Shown here: positions 7,746 to 16,732 of the stretch, in pieces
Numbering within the stretch: position 1 is the first letter of the stretch
How the letters are laid out: each line of letters starts with the position of its first letter
From: Rhodobacteraceae bacterium UBA3069
GTDB taxonomy: Bacteria > Pseudomonadota > Alphaproteobacteria > Rhodobacterales > Rhodobacteraceae
Reading direction: 5' to 3'
DNA length: 64,000 nucleotides
NCBI GenBank assembly: GCA_002366795.1
Contig: DFBX01000032.1
Coordinates: forward strand, 17,627-81,626
The notes under the pieces: generated by a model
The model's input: only the letters and a program-made list of their open reading frames with translations
Databases searched by the model: none
Told to the model about the DNA's origin: nothing
Made by a program: the position numbers and the translations under genes

Positions 7746-10154
7746 TTGTCCAAGCCTGACGAACAGACCGCCGCCCGCATCGCCCGCACCATTGCCAGCG
7801 AAATCGACGCCCGCCCCGAACAGGTCAGCGCCGCCGTCGCCCTGCTGGACGAAGGCGCGACCGTCCCCTTCATCGCACGTTACCGCAAAGAGGTGACAGG
7901 CGGGCTGGACGACACGCAGTTGCGCGACCTGTCGGGCCGCCTGACCTATCTGCGCGAGATGGAGACACGCCGCGCCGCGATCCTGAATTCGATCAAGGAT
8001 CAGGGCAAGCTGACCGATGCGCTGGTCCGGTCCATCGCGCAGGCCGACACCAAGGCCACGCTGGAAGACATCTACCTGCCGTTCAAGCCCAAGCGCCGCA
8101 CCAAGGCGATGATTGCCCGCGAAAACGGGTTGGAGCCGTTGCTGCGCGCCATCATGGACGACCGCGCCGCCGATCCGGCCAGGCTGGCCGCGGGTTACCT
8201 GTCTGACGCGGTGCCCACGGAAAAAGACGCGCTGAACGGCGCGCGTGACATCCTGACCGAAGAGTTGAGCGAGAACGCGGACCTTTTGGGCAGGTTGCGC
8301 GATTTCATGCGGGCAGAGGCGATGATCACCGCCCGCGTGGCTCCCGGCAAGGAAACCGAGGGGGCCAAATTCTCGGACTATTTCGACCATAGCGAAAAAT
8401 GGGGCAGCATCGCGTCGCACCGCGCGCTTGCGATCCTGCGCGCCGCGAAAGAGGAAATCGTCACCATCGAAATCGCTCCCGACCCTGAAACAGGCGCGGA
8501 CCGGGCCAAGGGCATCGTCGCCGCGGCCATCGGCACGGCAGGCGATGGCGGCGGCGATCTGTGGCTGCGCGAGGTCGCGTCATGGACGTGGCGGGTCAAG
8601 CTGTCGCTGTCCATGTACATGGACCTTCTGACAGAACTCCGCCGCCGCGCCCATGAAGAGGCGATTACCGTTTTCGCGCGCAACCTCAAGGACTTGCTGC
8701 TGGCCGCCCCGGCTGGGGCCAAGGCGACGCTGGGGCTTGATCCGGGCATTCGCACCGGTTGCAAGATTGCCGTGGTGGACGCGACGGGCAAGGTGCTGGA
8801 CACCGCGACGATCTATCCTTTCCAGCCGCGCATGGACGTGCGCGGCGCGCAATCTGCAATCCTTGATCTGGTCAAACGCCATAACGTCGGGCTGATCGCC
8901 ATTGGCAATGGCACCGCCAGCCGCGAGACGGAAAAACTGGTCGGCGAAACCCTGCAACTGCTGCCATCGGGCGCGCCGAAACCCACCAAGGTGGTCGTGT
9001 CCGAAGCGGGCGCTTCGGTCTATTCGGCGTCGGAACTGGCAGCGCGCGAATTCCCCGATCTGGACGTGTCGCTGCGCGGGGCCGTGTCCATTGCCCGCCG
9101 GTTGCAAGACCCCTTGGCCGAATTGGTCAAGATCGAACCGCAAAGCATTGGCGTGGGACAGTATCAGCACGACGTGGATCAACGCCGCCTGTCACAAACC
9201 CTTGAGGCAGTCGTCGAAGACGCCGTGAACGCGGTGGGCGTCGATCTGAACACCGCATCGGCCCCGCTGTTGGCGCAGGTGGCGGGCCTGGGCCAATCCA
9301 CCGCACAGAACATCGTCACTCACCGCGACATCCACGGCGCATTTCCCAGCCGCAAGGCGCTGCTGAAAGTGTCGGGCCTTGGGCCGAAAGCCTTTGAACA
9401 GGCGGCGGGGTTCCTACGCATCACCGGCGGCCAAGAGCCGCTGGATGCCTCCTCGGTCCACCCAGAGGCCTATGACGTGGCGCGCCGCATCGTCGCCGCC
9501 TGCGGGCGCGACATTCGCGCGATCATGGGCGATTCAGCCGCGCTGAAAGGTCTGCGGGCGGAACAGTTCGTCGATGACCGTTTCGGCCTGCCCACCGTGC
9601 GCGATATCCTGTCAGAACTGGAAAAGCCGGGCCGCGATCCGCGCCCCAGTTTCAAGACCGCAACATTCACCGACGGGGTCGAGGACATAAAAGACCTGAA
9701 ACCCGGCATGTCGCTGGAAGGGACCGTGACCAATGTCGCCGCCTTTGGCGCTTTCGTGGATATCGGTGTGCATCAGGACGGGCTGGTCCATATCAGCCAG
9801 ATCGCGGACCGTTTCGTGAAAGACCCGCACGAGGTCGTCAAGGCCGGCGACGTGGTCAAGGTGCGCGTGACCGAGGTGGACATCCCCCGCAAACGCATCG
9901 GCCTGACCATGCGCAAGGATGGCAGCGCGGCGCAGGGCGATGGCCCGCGTCAGGGCAAATTCGCTGGAAAGGACGGTGGCAAGGATCGCGGCAAAAGTGC
10001 TGGCAAGGGCACCCGGAATGAAGGCGGCCATGCCGGATCGCGCAGCAAGCCCGCAGGCCGCGGCCATCAACCGGGCGGCAAGCCCGCGCAGCCCGATACC
10101 GGCAACAGCGCCCTTGGCGCGGCGCTATTGCAGGCAATGAAGCCAAAATCATAA
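7746..10154 (+). CDS. tex: Tex-family RNA-binding transcription accessory protein
   Basis: The 802-residue protein has the Tex order: N-terminal HTH and Tex-N region, a YqgF-like RNase H fold (ATLGLDPGIRTGCKIAVVD near 330), HhH motifs (SGLGPKAFEQAAGFLRI) and a C-terminal S1 RNA-binding domain (GTVTNVAAFGAFVDIG). TTG 7746 is preferred as start because it sits about 8 bases after AGGAA and matches the family N-terminus. The tail after the S1 domain is a basic, low-complexity Gly/Lys/Arg stretch of about 80 residues, probably extra nucleic-acid contact. Tex proteins bind RNA and affect transcription and stress tolerance. Confidence 0.93.
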   Translation: MSKPDEQTAARIARTIASEIDARPEQVSAAVALLDEGATVPFIARYRKEVTGGLDDTQLRDLSGRLTYLREMETRRAAILNSIKDQGKLTDALVRSIAQADTKATLEDIYLPFKPKRRTKAMIARENGLEPLLRAIMDDRAADPARLAAGYLSDAVPTEKDALNGARDILTEELSENADLLGRLRDFMRAEAMITARVAPGKETEGAKFSDYFDHSEKWGSIASHRALAILRAAKEEIVTIEIAPDPETGADRAKGIVAAAIGTAGDGGGDLWLREVASWTWRVKLSLSMYMDLLTELRRRAHEEAITVFARNLKDLLLAAPAGAKATLGLDPGIRTGCKIAVVDATGKVLDTATIYPFQPRMDVRGAQSAILDLVKRHNVGLIAIGNGTASRETEKLVGETLQLLPSGAPKPTKVVVSEAGASVYSASELAAREFPDLDVSLRGAVSIARRLQDPLAELVKIEPQSIGVGQYQHDVDQRRLSQTLEAVVEDAVNAVGVDLNTASAPLLAQVAGLGQSTAQNIVTHRDIHGAFPSRKALLKVSGLGPKAFEQAAGFLRITGGQEPLDASSVHPEAYDVARRIVAACGRDIRAIMGDSAALKGLRAEQFVDDRFGLPTVRDILSELEKPGRDPRPSFKTATFTDGVEDIKDLKPGMSLEGTVTNVAAFGAFVDIGVHQDGLVHISQIADRFVKDPHEVVKAGDVVKVRVTEVDIPRKRIGLTMRKDGSAAQGDGPRQGKFAGKDGGKDRGKSAGKGTRNEGGHAGSRSKPAGRGHQPGGKPAQPDTGNSALGAALLQAMKPKS

Positions 10155-10455
10155 ACAATGGGCCAAGGGCGCGCATCGGCGGCCTTGGCCAGATCGATCT
10201 GCCACCTATCCTTTGAAGCCTGAGATCCAGAAACCTCTTTTCCCGACCGCTTGGCACAAGTTTCAGGTTTCTTGCATCGCCCCCACGTTTCTGGCCAACC
10301 ATGGCCAACCATGGCCAAGCCGGGATCATCCTGGCCCTGTCGATCGCCGACCAAAGCCAGGCCACGCCAGCTGCACTGCTGGAAAACGCCGCCGCTTGAC
10401 CTTGGCCGCACAAAGATGATCCTGTCCTCCGGAATAATGGGAGAGGACACCGAAC
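10155..10455. other. Intergenic region with inverted and tandem repeats
   Basis: No credible gene is present in these 301 bp. AGAAACCT at 10229-10236 is mirrored by AGGTTTCT at 10265-10272. A 10-bp unit (atggccaacc) is repeated about 2.5 times at 10293-10319. The stretch holds the tex terminator region and the promoter of the acyl-CoA dehydrogenase; GGGAGAGGA just before 10456 serves as the ribosome site. Confidence 0.5.
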
Positions 10456-11583
10456 ATGCTGCTGACCGAAACGCAGGAACAAATCCGCGACGCCGCCCGC
10501 GCCTTTGCGCAAGACCGACTGGCCCCCGGCGCGGCGCAGCGCGATGCCGAACACGCCTTTCCCCGCGCGGAACTGTCTGAACTGGGCGATCTGGGGTTCC
10601 TTGGCATGCTGGTGCCCGAAGAATTCGGCGGATCGGACACCGGCGCGGTCGCCTATGCCCTGGTGCTGGAGGAGGTCGCGGCAGGCGATGGCGCCTGCTC
10701 TACAATCCTTTCGGTGCATTCCTCGGTCGGCTGCGCGCCTATCCTGCGCTTTGGCAATGACGAACAGAAACAGCGGTTTCTGCCCAAGATGGCCAGCGGC
10801 GAATGGATCGGCGGCTTTGCCCTGACCGAACCACATGCCGGTTCGGATGCTTCGGCGCTGAAAACCCGGGCGCGGCGCGATGGCGAAGATTATATCATCG
10901 ACGGGGCCAAGCAATTCATCACCTCGGGCAAGAACGGCGACGTCATCATCGTTTTCGCCGTGACCGACCCGGATGCCGGCAAGAAAGGCATTTCCGCCTT
11001 CATCGTGCCCACCGATACGCCGGGGTACGAGGTTCTGTCAGTCGAGCATAAGTTGGGGCAGCATTCTTCGGACACCTGTGCGCTGGTGTTCAACGGAATG
11101 CGCGTGCCCGCGGAAAACCGCTTGGGGGCCGAGGGCGAAGGATACAAGATCGCGCTTGCCAATCTTGAGGGTGGGCGCATCGGCATCGCCGCGCAATCGG
11201 TTGGCATGGCCCGCGCCGCATATGACGCCGCACTGGCCTATGCGCGCGAGCGGATCACCTTTGGCAAGCCGATCATCGAACATCAGGCGGTCGCCTTTCG
11301 CCTAGCCGACATGGCCACCAAGATCGAGGCCGCGCGCCACATGGTGCTGCACGCCGCCGCGCTGCGCGAAGCGGGCAAGCCCTGCCTGACGGAGGCGTCG
11401 ATGGCAAAGCTGTTCGCGTCCGAGATGGCCGAGGCCGTCTGTTCCGCCGCGATCCAGATCCACGGCGGATACGGCTATCTGGCCGACTACCCGGTGGAAC
11501 GTATCTACCGCGACGTGCGCGTGTGCCAGATTTACGAGGGCACCAGCGATGTGCAGCGGATCGTGATCGCGCGCGGGCTGTAA
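10456..11583 (+). CDS. Short/branched-chain-type acyl-CoA dehydrogenase
   Basis: The 375-residue flavoprotein has the family motifs FALTEPHAGSD (FAD and substrate binding) and QIHGGYGYLADYPVERIYRD. The catalytic base is Glu in CQIYEGTSD near the C-terminus, the position used by short- and medium-chain enzymes. It oxidises acyl-CoA to trans-2-enoyl-CoA and passes electrons to ETF. It stands alone between tex and a strong terminator, so its substrate cannot be read from context; butyryl-, isobutyryl- or 2-methylbutyryl-CoA are all possible. Confidence 0.9.
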   Translation: MLLTETQEQIRDAARAFAQDRLAPGAAQRDAEHAFPRAELSELGDLGFLGMLVPEEFGGSDTGAVAYALVLEEVAAGDGACSTILSVHSSVGCAPILRFGNDEQKQRFLPKMASGEWIGGFALTEPHAGSDASALKTRARRDGEDYIIDGAKQFITSGKNGDVIIVFAVTDPDAGKKGISAFIVPTDTPGYEVLSVEHKLGQHSSDTCALVFNGMRVPAENRLGAEGEGYKIALANLEGGRIGIAAQSVGMARAAYDAALAYARERITFGKPIIEHQAVAFRLADMATKIEAARHMVLHAAALREAGKPCLTEASMAKLFASEMAEAVCSAAIQIHGGYGYLADYPVERIYRDVRVCQIYEGTSDVQRIVIARGL

Positions 11584-11606
11584 CACCACCGCCGTTCGGG
11601 ACATAT

Positions 11607-11636
11607 GCGCGGGGCCGCAAATGGCCCCGCGCTTTT
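11607..11636 (+). terminator. Intrinsic terminator of the acyl-CoA dehydrogenase gene
   Basis: A perfect 10-bp GC stem (GCGCGGGGCC / GGCCCCGCGC) with a 6-base loop is followed by TTTTCTT. It begins 24 bp after the stop codon and ends at the convergent demethylase gene. Confidence 0.88.
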
Positions 11637-11637
11637 C

Positions 11638-13674
11638 TTATACCACCTTGATCAGGCGCAGCGCGTCATAGATCGCCGCGTGGGTATTGCGTGCCGCGAC
11701 GGCATCGCCGATGCGGAACAATTGGTAGCTTCCGCCCTCGTTGCGGGTCACGGTCTGCGGATCGCCCGCAACCAGCGCCTCGTAATCCACTTCGCTCAGG
11801 TTGGTTGAACCGGGGCGCAGGTCGAAATACAGGTCATCCAGCGGCCGGGTGCCGTGGTTGACCACGACCTGATCGACCTCGCGCTCCTCGCGGTATGTGC
11901 CATAATCGCTGCCTAGGATGGCGGTCAGACCATTGCCCGCGCGTTGCACGGCATCCAGACGCCAGGCAGAGGTAAAGCGCACCCCGCGCGGCTGCAATTC
12001 GCGCAAGGACGGGGTTAGCGACATGGCCATCACCTCGGGCAGGATGTTGCGATCCCGGCCCACCAGTTCGACCTTGGCCCCGGCGGTTGCCAGTTTCTCG
12101 GCCGCCTGAAGCGCGGGATAATCGCCCGCGTCGTCATAGATCAGCACGTTGCTGCCCATCTGCGCGTCGCCCGACAGGATGTCCCAAGCGCTGACCACCA
12201 GGTCATTGCCATCTTGCAGAACATCGGTATGCGGCAGACCGCCGGTGGCGACGATGACCACATCGGGATTGTCCGCCTGCACGGTTTCGACATCCGCGAA
12301 GCTGTTGAAACGGAAGGTCACGCCCATCCGCTCGCATTCTTCCAGACGCCACTGGACCAGTTGGATCATCTCGGCCCGGCGCGGGGTTTGCGCGGTCAGG
12401 CGCACCTGCCCGCCCGCATCGTTGGCGGCTTCATGCACGATCACCTCGTGCCCGCGCGCGGCGGCGACGCGGGCCGCTTCCAGACCGGCGGGACCGGCCC
12501 CGATGATGACGACACGGCGCTTGGTGTCCGCCGCTGGAACCTCGTGCGGCTGTTCCAGTTCGCGCCCCGTGGCGGGGTTGTGCAGACACAGGGCCATACC
12601 GCCCTGATAGATGCGATCCAGGCAGTAGTTCGCACCGACGCAGGGGCGGATACGGTCCTCTTCGCCGCGGATGATCTTTTGCACAATATGCGGATCGGCC
12701 ATGTGGGCGCGGGTCATCCCGACCATGTCCAGCTTGCCGCTGGCAATGGCATGGCGCGCGGTAGCCACGTCCTGGATTTTCGCGGCGTGGAAGGTGGGGA
12801 ACTGGGTTGCGGCCCGCACTTCACCGGCGAAATCCAGGTGCGGTGCGCTGCGCATCCCCTGCACGGGGATCAGATCGGTCAGCCCCGCGTCGGTGTCGAT
12901 ATGACCCTTCACCACGTTCAGGAAATCGACCATGCCGCTGTCCTTCAACCGGCGCGAGATTTCCAGCCCGTCCTGTTTCGACAACCCGCCCGGAAGATCC
13001 TCGTCGCCGGTATAGCGCACGCCGACGATGAACGCGTCGCCGCAGCGTTCGCGGATCGCTTTCAGCGTGTCAAAGGTGAACCGCAGACGGTTATCCAGAT
13101 CGCCGCCATAAGGCCCGTCCAGATCGTTGGTAAGGGGCGACCAGAACTGATCCATCAGGTGGCCATAAGCCTGCAATTCGATCCCATCGAGGCCCGCCGC
13201 CTGCATCCGTTCGGCGGCATCGGCGTAATCTTCGATGATCCGCGCGATATCCCAATCCTCGGCCCGCTTCGGGAACGCCTTGTGCGAGGCCTCGCGCTCT
13301 TGGCTGGCAGACATTACGGGCAGCCAGTCGGCCTTGTCCCAACGGGTGCGGCGCCCAAGGTGGGTCAGCTGGATCATCACGGCGCAGCCATGGTCATGGC
13401 ATTCGTCGGTCAGCGCCTTCATCCAGCCGACGACCTCGTCCTTCCATGCCAGAATGTTGTTGAACACCGGCGGGCTGTCACGCGCGACCGATGCGGAACC
13501 GGCGGTCATGGTCAGGGCCACGCCCGCCTTGGCGCGTTCCACGTGATAGGCGCGGTAACGCTCTTTCGGCATTCCGTCCTCGGGGTAGGCCGGTTCGTGA
13601 CTTGTAATCATCAAACGGTTTTTCAGGGTCAGGTGTTTCAGCTGGTATGGCTGAAGGAGCGGGTCGTTGGACAT
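11638..13674 (-). CDS. OYE/FAD-NAD(P) bimodular oxidoreductase, probable N-methyl amine demethylase (DgcA / N-methylproline demethylase type)
   Basis: The 678-residue protein has an N-terminal old-yellow-enzyme TIM barrel (about 1-340), a Cys cluster CVGANYCLDRIY...LCLHNPATGRE near 350, and C-terminal FAD/NAD(P) domains (VVIIGAGPAGLEAARVAAARGHEV). This is the trimethylamine-dehydrogenase/DgcA/2,4-dienoyl-CoA reductase architecture. The N-terminus (ITSHEPAYPEDGMPKERYRAYHVERAKAG) matches demethylases of dimethylglycine or N-methylproline better than dienoyl reductase. The usual second Cys of the 4Fe-4S site is Ala here, which also appears in relatives as far as I recall. ATG 13672-13674 gives the family length. 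A TetR gene is divergent and probably controls it. Confidence 0.78.
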   Translation of the reverse strand: MSNDPLLQPYQLKHLTLKNRLMITSHEPAYPEDGMPKERYRAYHVERAKAGVALTMTAGSASVARDSPPVFNNILAWKDEVVGWMKALTDECHDHGCAVMIQLTHLGRRTRWDKADWLPVMSASQEREASHKAFPKRAEDWDIARIIEDYADAAERMQAAGLDGIELQAYGHLMDQFWSPLTNDLDGPYGGDLDNRLRFTFDTLKAIRERCGDAFIVGVRYTGDEDLPGGLSKQDGLEISRRLKDSGMVDFLNVVKGHIDTDAGLTDLIPVQGMRSAPHLDFAGEVRAATQFPTFHAAKIQDVATARHAIASGKLDMVGMTRAHMADPHIVQKIIRGEEDRIRPCVGANYCLDRIYQGGMALCLHNPATGRELEQPHEVPAADTKRRVVIIGAGPAGLEAARVAAARGHEVIVHEAANDAGGQVRLTAQTPRRAEMIQLVQWRLEECERMGVTFRFNSFADVETVQADNPDVVIVATGGLPHTDVLQDGNDLVVSAWDILSGDAQMGSNVLIYDDAGDYPALQAAEKLATAGAKVELVGRDRNILPEVMAMSLTPSLRELQPRGVRFTSAWRLDAVQRAGNGLTAILGSDYGTYREEREVDQVVVNHGTRPLDDLYFDLRPGSTNLSEVDYEALVAGDPQTVTRNEGGSYQLFRIGDAVAARNTHAAIYDALRLIKVV

Positions 13675-13792
13675 GGGCAAACTCTTTGGCTGTCGCGGCG
13701 ACGATTCCACAAAATGTTCAGTTGTGTCAAGTTTTCGTTCATTGCTGTCCATTTCACTGGACGCCTGCTGATCCCACGGGTAATTTGACGCC
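13675..13792. promoter_or_regulatory. Divergent promoter between demethylase and TetR
   Basis: Read toward the demethylase this region contains a good -35 (TTGACA, followed by CAACTGAACATTTTG) with only a weak -10 after 15-17 bases. On the + strand the elements GTTCAGTTG and GTTCATTG form an imperfect direct repeat around it at about 13716-13735. This is a plausible TetR operator overlapping the demethylase promoter. Confidence 0.4.
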
Positions 13793-14431
13793 ATGGATGG
13801 AACAACAGGCACCACGGGCGACAAGGACACCGGCTGGCGCGGCTCGGCCAAGGGGTGGCTGAACGCCGCCCGACGCGCCTTTGTCGAAAACGGTCTGGAC
13901 GCGGTGAAAATCCAGCCGCTCGCGGCACAGCTGAACCTGTCGCGCACCAGCTTTTACTGGTTCTTCAAGGATCGCGCCGCCCTGCTGGATGCCCTGCTGG
14001 CCCAGTGGGAGGCGCAGAACACCGGCGCCTTCACGGCCGCCTGCGAAGGCTATGCCGAAACCATCGCCGAAGGGGTCCTGAACCTGATCGCGGTCTTTCT
14101 GGACGAGGGCCGCTTCGATCCGCAATTCGATTTTGCCGTGCGCGGTTGGGCGCATCAATCCGATGCGGTGATGGCCCGCGTCAACGCCGCGGACGAGGCG
14201 CGGATGGACGCGATCCGCGCCATGTTCCGGCGCTTTGGCTATAGCGCGGCGGATGCCGATGTCCGCGCCCGCGCGGTTTACCTAGTACAAATCGGCTATA
14301 TCGCGCTGCAAACCCGCGAAAGCGTGGCCACCCGGCTGGAACGCGCACCGGGCTATGTCGAAATCTACACCGGCACCCGCCCGACCGAGAACGAGGTGGC
14401 CCGATTCCGCGCAAAGGTCGGCGCGGGCTAG
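13793..14431 (+). CDS. TetR/AcrR-family transcriptional regulator
   Basis: The 212-residue protein has the N-terminal TetR helix-turn-helix (AARRAFVENGLDAVKIQPLA, then LNLSRTSFYWFFKDRAALL) and an all-helical C-terminal ligand domain. Starting at ATG 13793, it is transcribed divergently from the OYE-type demethylase with 118 bp between starts, the usual arrangement for a local regulator. It likely represses that gene in the absence of an N-methylated or related effector; this is inferred from position. It ends in TAG, so TAG acts as a true stop in this genome. Confidence 0.9.
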   Translation: MDGTTGTTGDKDTGWRGSAKGWLNAARRAFVENGLDAVKIQPLAAQLNLSRTSFYWFFKDRAALLDALLAQWEAQNTGAFTAACEGYAETIAEGVLNLIAVFLDEGRFDPQFDFAVRGWAHQSDAVMARVNAADEARMDAIRAMFRRFGYSAADADVRARAVYLVQIGYIALQTRESVATRLERAPGYVEIYTGTRPTENEVARFRAKVGAG

Positions 14432-14534
14432 AAAATCTGCCGGTCTGCACGAAATCTGCACAGGCACTGGTCAAGTTCTGCGCAAGCCTGCGTGCAATCT
14501 GGTGGCATCTGACATATGCTAAAGGATTTTCAAG

Positions 14535-16058
14535 ATGCCGCAACCGCTGACACTGAACGGAGTGCCCGACAAAATCGCCATGGATGCCTGGTGGCTTGCG
14601 TCATCCGGCGCGCCCACTGAACAAGCGCGCCCTGCCCCGACTGCCTTTTCTGCGCGTTCGGGGGCGCACACGCCCCCGGGCTTTCCGCGCATCGTGCTGG
14701 GGTTGGCCGTGCTGGTGCCCGCCGCCGACATTCTGTTCTGGGACCATCGAATGGGGCTGTCGCTGGCAGTCTTCGCCGCGCTGATTTTCGCGGTCACGGC
14801 ATGGGGTCTGCCGCGCAGACAGGTCTGGCGGCCCGCGCTGCTGCTGACGGCGGGGGCGATGCCCGTGCTGGACTATGTGCAGGCCTTGTCTGTCGCCATT
14901 CTGGGCGCGGCTCTGCTGTTCGCGCTAGTGTGGACCCGCATTCCCGATGCGCGGGCCAACGCGCGGATTGGCGCGGCGCTTTTGCTGCTGTCCTCGCTGC
15001 CTGCGCAGTGGACCGCGCCCTTTCTTGCGCCCCTGCGCAAACGCAGTGTGATGCCCGCCGCCGCCACCCCGATGCTGCGGCAAAGCCTGCGCAACTGGGC
15101 CTTTCCGATTGGCGGCGGGATGGTGCTGGCCGCCCTGCTGCTGGACGCGAACCCCGTGCTGTCGCGGCTGATCCTACAGGATTTCGATCTGGCAATGCTG
15201 TTTGAACGCGCCTTGTTCTGGGGCGGCATCGCCCTGCTGGTCTGGCCGCTTGTTTCCCCGACCCCGGTGCCGCGCAACATGCGCCTGCCCGATGCGCCGC
15301 GCCTGCGCGGGCTGGGGCTGAACGAAGGGTCGGTGCTGCGCGCTTTGCTGATGTTCAACCTGATGATCGGCGCGCAAACCCTTATGGATGCGTCGATCTT
15401 CATCGGTGGAACAGATTTGCCCCTCGGCATGACCTATGCCAGCTATGCCCATCGCGGCGCCTACCCCCTGCTGGTCACGGCGCTGCTGGCCGGTGCCTTT
15501 GCCCTTGCCGCCCGCCCCTTTCTGGACAGTCACCGCGCCATGCGCCCGCTGATGCAGCTTTGGCTGGGGCAAAATGTGGTTCTATGCGCCTCGGCCATGT
15601 TGCGGGCGCAGGCCTATATCGAACAATACGGTCTGACCTATCTGCGCCTCCACGCGCTGATCTGGATGGCGCTGGTGGCGACAGGGCTGATGCTGACCGC
15701 ATGGCAGGTGGCCCATGCCCGCCCGATGGAATGGCTGCTGAAACGGGTTGCCATTCTGGGCATCGGGACGCTTTACGTCGCCAGCCTTGTGAATTTCGCG
15801 GGCGTGATCGCCACCCATAATCTGAAAGCCGACAAGAACGACAGCGACTACCTGTGCCAGCTTGGTCCGACTGCCGCCGCAGCCTTTGCCGCGTCGGGCC
15901 GCGATGAGACCGACCTGCCGGACACCTACCGCTGCGACCTGCATGCGCCCGCTTGGGACGGCTGGCAGGAATGGGGCTTTCGCAACTGGCGCGTGGCCCG
16001 CTATGTTGCCCGGGTCCAGGACCTGATAGCCGAAACAGAAGAAGTGGCCGCAGAATGA
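14535..16058 (+). CDS. DUF4173/DUF4153-type multi-pass membrane protein
   Basis: The 507-residue protein has about ten hydrophobic helices and the DUF4173 core around MTYASYAHRGAYPLLVTALLAGAF, followed by a soluble C-terminal tail. The function of the family is unknown. An AAAGGATT site precedes ATG 14535. The stop overlaps the response-regulator start (ATGA), so the membrane protein, regulator and kinase form one operon. This arrangement suggests that the membrane protein supplies the input or is the output of the signalling pair. Confidence 0.8.
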   Translation: MPQPLTLNGVPDKIAMDAWWLASSGAPTEQARPAPTAFSARSGAHTPPGFPRIVLGLAVLVPAADILFWDHRMGLSLAVFAALIFAVTAWGLPRRQVWRPALLLTAGAMPVLDYVQALSVAILGAALLFALVWTRIPDARANARIGAALLLLSSLPAQWTAPFLAPLRKRSVMPAAATPMLRQSLRNWAFPIGGGMVLAALLLDANPVLSRLILQDFDLAMLFERALFWGGIALLVWPLVSPTPVPRNMRLPDAPRLRGLGLNEGSVLRALLMFNLMIGAQTLMDASIFIGGTDLPLGMTYASYAHRGAYPLLVTALLAGAFALAARPFLDSHRAMRPLMQLWLGQNVVLCASAMLRAQAYIEQYGLTYLRLHALIWMALVATGLMLTAWQVAHARPMEWLLKRVAILGIGTLYVASLVNFAGVIATHNLKADKNDSDYLCQLGPTAAAAFAASGRDETDLPDTYRCDLHAPAWDGWQEWGFRNWRVARYVARVQDLIAETEEVAAE

Positions 16059-16732
16059 CTATCCTGATCGTCGATGACGACCCGCGCCTGCGCGACCTGC
16101 TGCGCACCGCGCTGGAGCGGGCAGGATACGCGGTGCTGACCGCCGCCGACGGGCAATCGGCGCTGACCCATGCCGCCCGCCACGCGCCCGACCTGGTGGT
16201 GCTGGACATCGGCCTGCCGGAAATGAACGGGTTCGAGGTCTGCCGCCGCATCCGCGCCGGATCCGACCTGCCGATCCTGTTCCTGACCGCCCGCGACGAC
16301 GAGGTGGACCGCATTCTGGGGCTGGAAATGGGCGCGGACGATTACGTGACCAAACCCTTTTCCCCGCGCGAACTGGTGGCCCGGGTGCGCGCGATCCTGA
16401 AACGCAGCGCCCGTGCCACCGCATCGCGCAGCATCCGACAACATGGCCGCGTGATGCTGGACAGTGACGCGCGCACCTGCCTTGTGGATCAGGCACGCAT
16501 TGCCCTGACCGCGACCGAATTTGACCTGCTGAGCACGCTGATGGACACCCCGTCGCGACTGTTGCCCCGGGCGCAGCTGATCCACGCGATCTGGGGCACG
16601 CATAGCGATGTGTCGGACCGCACGCTGGACAGCCACCTGCGCAACCTGCGCCGGAAACTGGCCGATGCGGGCTGCGCGGACGCGGTCGAAACCGTTCACG
16701 GCCAAGGCATCCGGATCGGGGCCTGCCAATGA
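16055..16732 (+). CDS. OmpR-family DNA-binding response regulator
   Basis: The receiver domain has Asp7-9 near the N-terminus, phosphoacceptor Asp51 in VVLDIGLPEMNG and the Lys of TKPFSPREL. It is followed by a winged-helix DNA-binding domain (LTATEFDLLSTL, then RTLDSHLRNLRRKL). At 225 residues it is a standard OmpR/CreB-type regulator. It is coupled by ATGA overlaps to the DUF4173 gene upstream and the histidine kinase downstream. Confidence 0.93.
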   Translation: MTILIVDDDPRLRDLLRTALERAGYAVLTAADGQSALTHAARHAPDLVVLDIGLPEMNGFEVCRRIRAGSDLPILFLTARDDEVDRILGLEMGADDYVTKPFSPRELVARVRAILKRSARATASRSIRQHGRVMLDSDARTCLVDQARIALTATEFDLLSTLMDTPSRLLPRAQLIHAIWGTHSDVSDRTLDSHLRNLRRKLADAGCADAVETVHGQGIRIGACQ

